From Gammaproteobacteria bacterium (GTDB lineage: Bacteria > Pseudomonadota > Gammaproteobacteria > Methylococcales > UBA2780): a stretch of 5,869 nucleotides of DNA. Under the pieces are notes generated by a model that did not search any database, was not told where the DNA came from, and was given only the letters and a program-made list of their open reading frames with translations. The stretch spans positions 1 to 5,869 of the forward strand of contig QNFJ01000143.1 in NCBI GenBank assembly GCA_003646305.1. Direction: 5' to 3'. The translations under genes were made by a program, and so were the position numbers. This document shows positions 5,671 to 5,869 of the stretch, piece by piece (position 1 is the stretch's first letter; every line of letters starts with the position of its first letter).

Positions 5671-5869
5671 CTAGTTACTCCAGTTAGCTTCGAACTTTTG
5701 ATATTTCGAAGAACGTTTCATCACTGCTTCAACATCAAAAGGTACATCACCCTTTTTAAAACGAGGTTGAGAAGCTTTGATCGTTTCTGGACGAGCATTT
5801 GCAAGACCAGTAAACGGAAGTCCCATTGCTTCATCAGCATTAGGATATTTTTCAATCCAAATTTCGTGA
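5671..5869 (-). CDS. C-terminal fragment of an unrecognised protein
   Basis: The final 65 codons of a gene that enters from beyond the window edge, ending at TAG (5673-5671). The peptide is soluble-looking and polar. It contains GLPFTGLANARPETIK early and GDVPFDVEAVMKRSSK near the end, and finishes EANWSN. It has no terminal aromatic barrel signal and no membrane segment. I do not recognise the family; a second sulfatase or other exported enzyme is possible but unsupported. Many codons end in T (GCT, CCT, CGT, GGT), unlike the sulfatase next door. Together with the perfect terminator, this suggests a well-expressed, separately transcribed gene. Confidence 0.75.
   Translation of the reverse strand, partial: HEIWIEKYPNADEAMGLPFTGLANARPETIKASQPRFKKGDVPFDVEAVMKRSSKYQKFEANWSN

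Noticed and set aside
1..5869. CRISPR array, tRNA, rRNA, riboswitch or phage genes
   Set aside because: No regularly spaced repeats, cloverleaf, conserved aptamer or phage structural gene was recognised on either strand.

Overview
The window looks like an accessory stretch of a Gram-negative, probably aquatic or marine gammaproteobacterial chromosome. This rests on two exported outer-membrane beta-barrel proteins, an exported formylglycine-type sulfatase, a moderately AT-rich composition, and remnants of IS66 and IS5-family elements. The lineage is an inference. All supported genes lie on the minus strand, so they are read from high to low coordinates.

Layout in transcription order. Positions 5869-5671 hold the last 65 codons of an unrecognised gene. 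It is closed by a strong intrinsic terminator (5588-5627). An exported arylsulfatase-like enzyme follows (5475-3892) with the full S1-type catalytic set. Next is a 94-codon stub (3800-3516) with a poor start and a terminator-like hairpin inside its 3' end, probably a gene remnant. A membrane-anchored, lysine-rich, coiled-coil protein of unknown family follows (3481-2672). Two outer-membrane barrel proteins come next: an unnamed family (2561-1758) and a member of the SphA / 'meta-pathway of phenol degradation' family (1568-624). The last two genes are each followed by a copy of the same 66-bp element, which folds as an intrinsic terminator in both copies. Positions 1-454 are nested insertion-sequence debris: the start of an IS5-type transposase gene, apparently inserted into the tnpA gene of an IS66-type element whose outer inverted repeat ends at 454.

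Working model (inference): the sulfatase, the coiled-coil protein and the two barrels form a cell-envelope module for taking up and desulfating a sulfated organic substrate. The sulfatase would act in the periplasm or outside the cell. No formylglycine-generating enzyme is in the window, so Cys activation must come from elsewhere in the genome. The gap before the 2561 barrel gene carries a perfect palindrome and split direct repeats around a plausible promoter, so that gene may have its own regulation.

I see no convincing evidence of a wholly new defence, CRISPR or RNA system. The most unusual items are the repeated terminator module, the uncharacterised coiled-coil gene with its palindromic downstream region, and the stub carrying an internal terminator.
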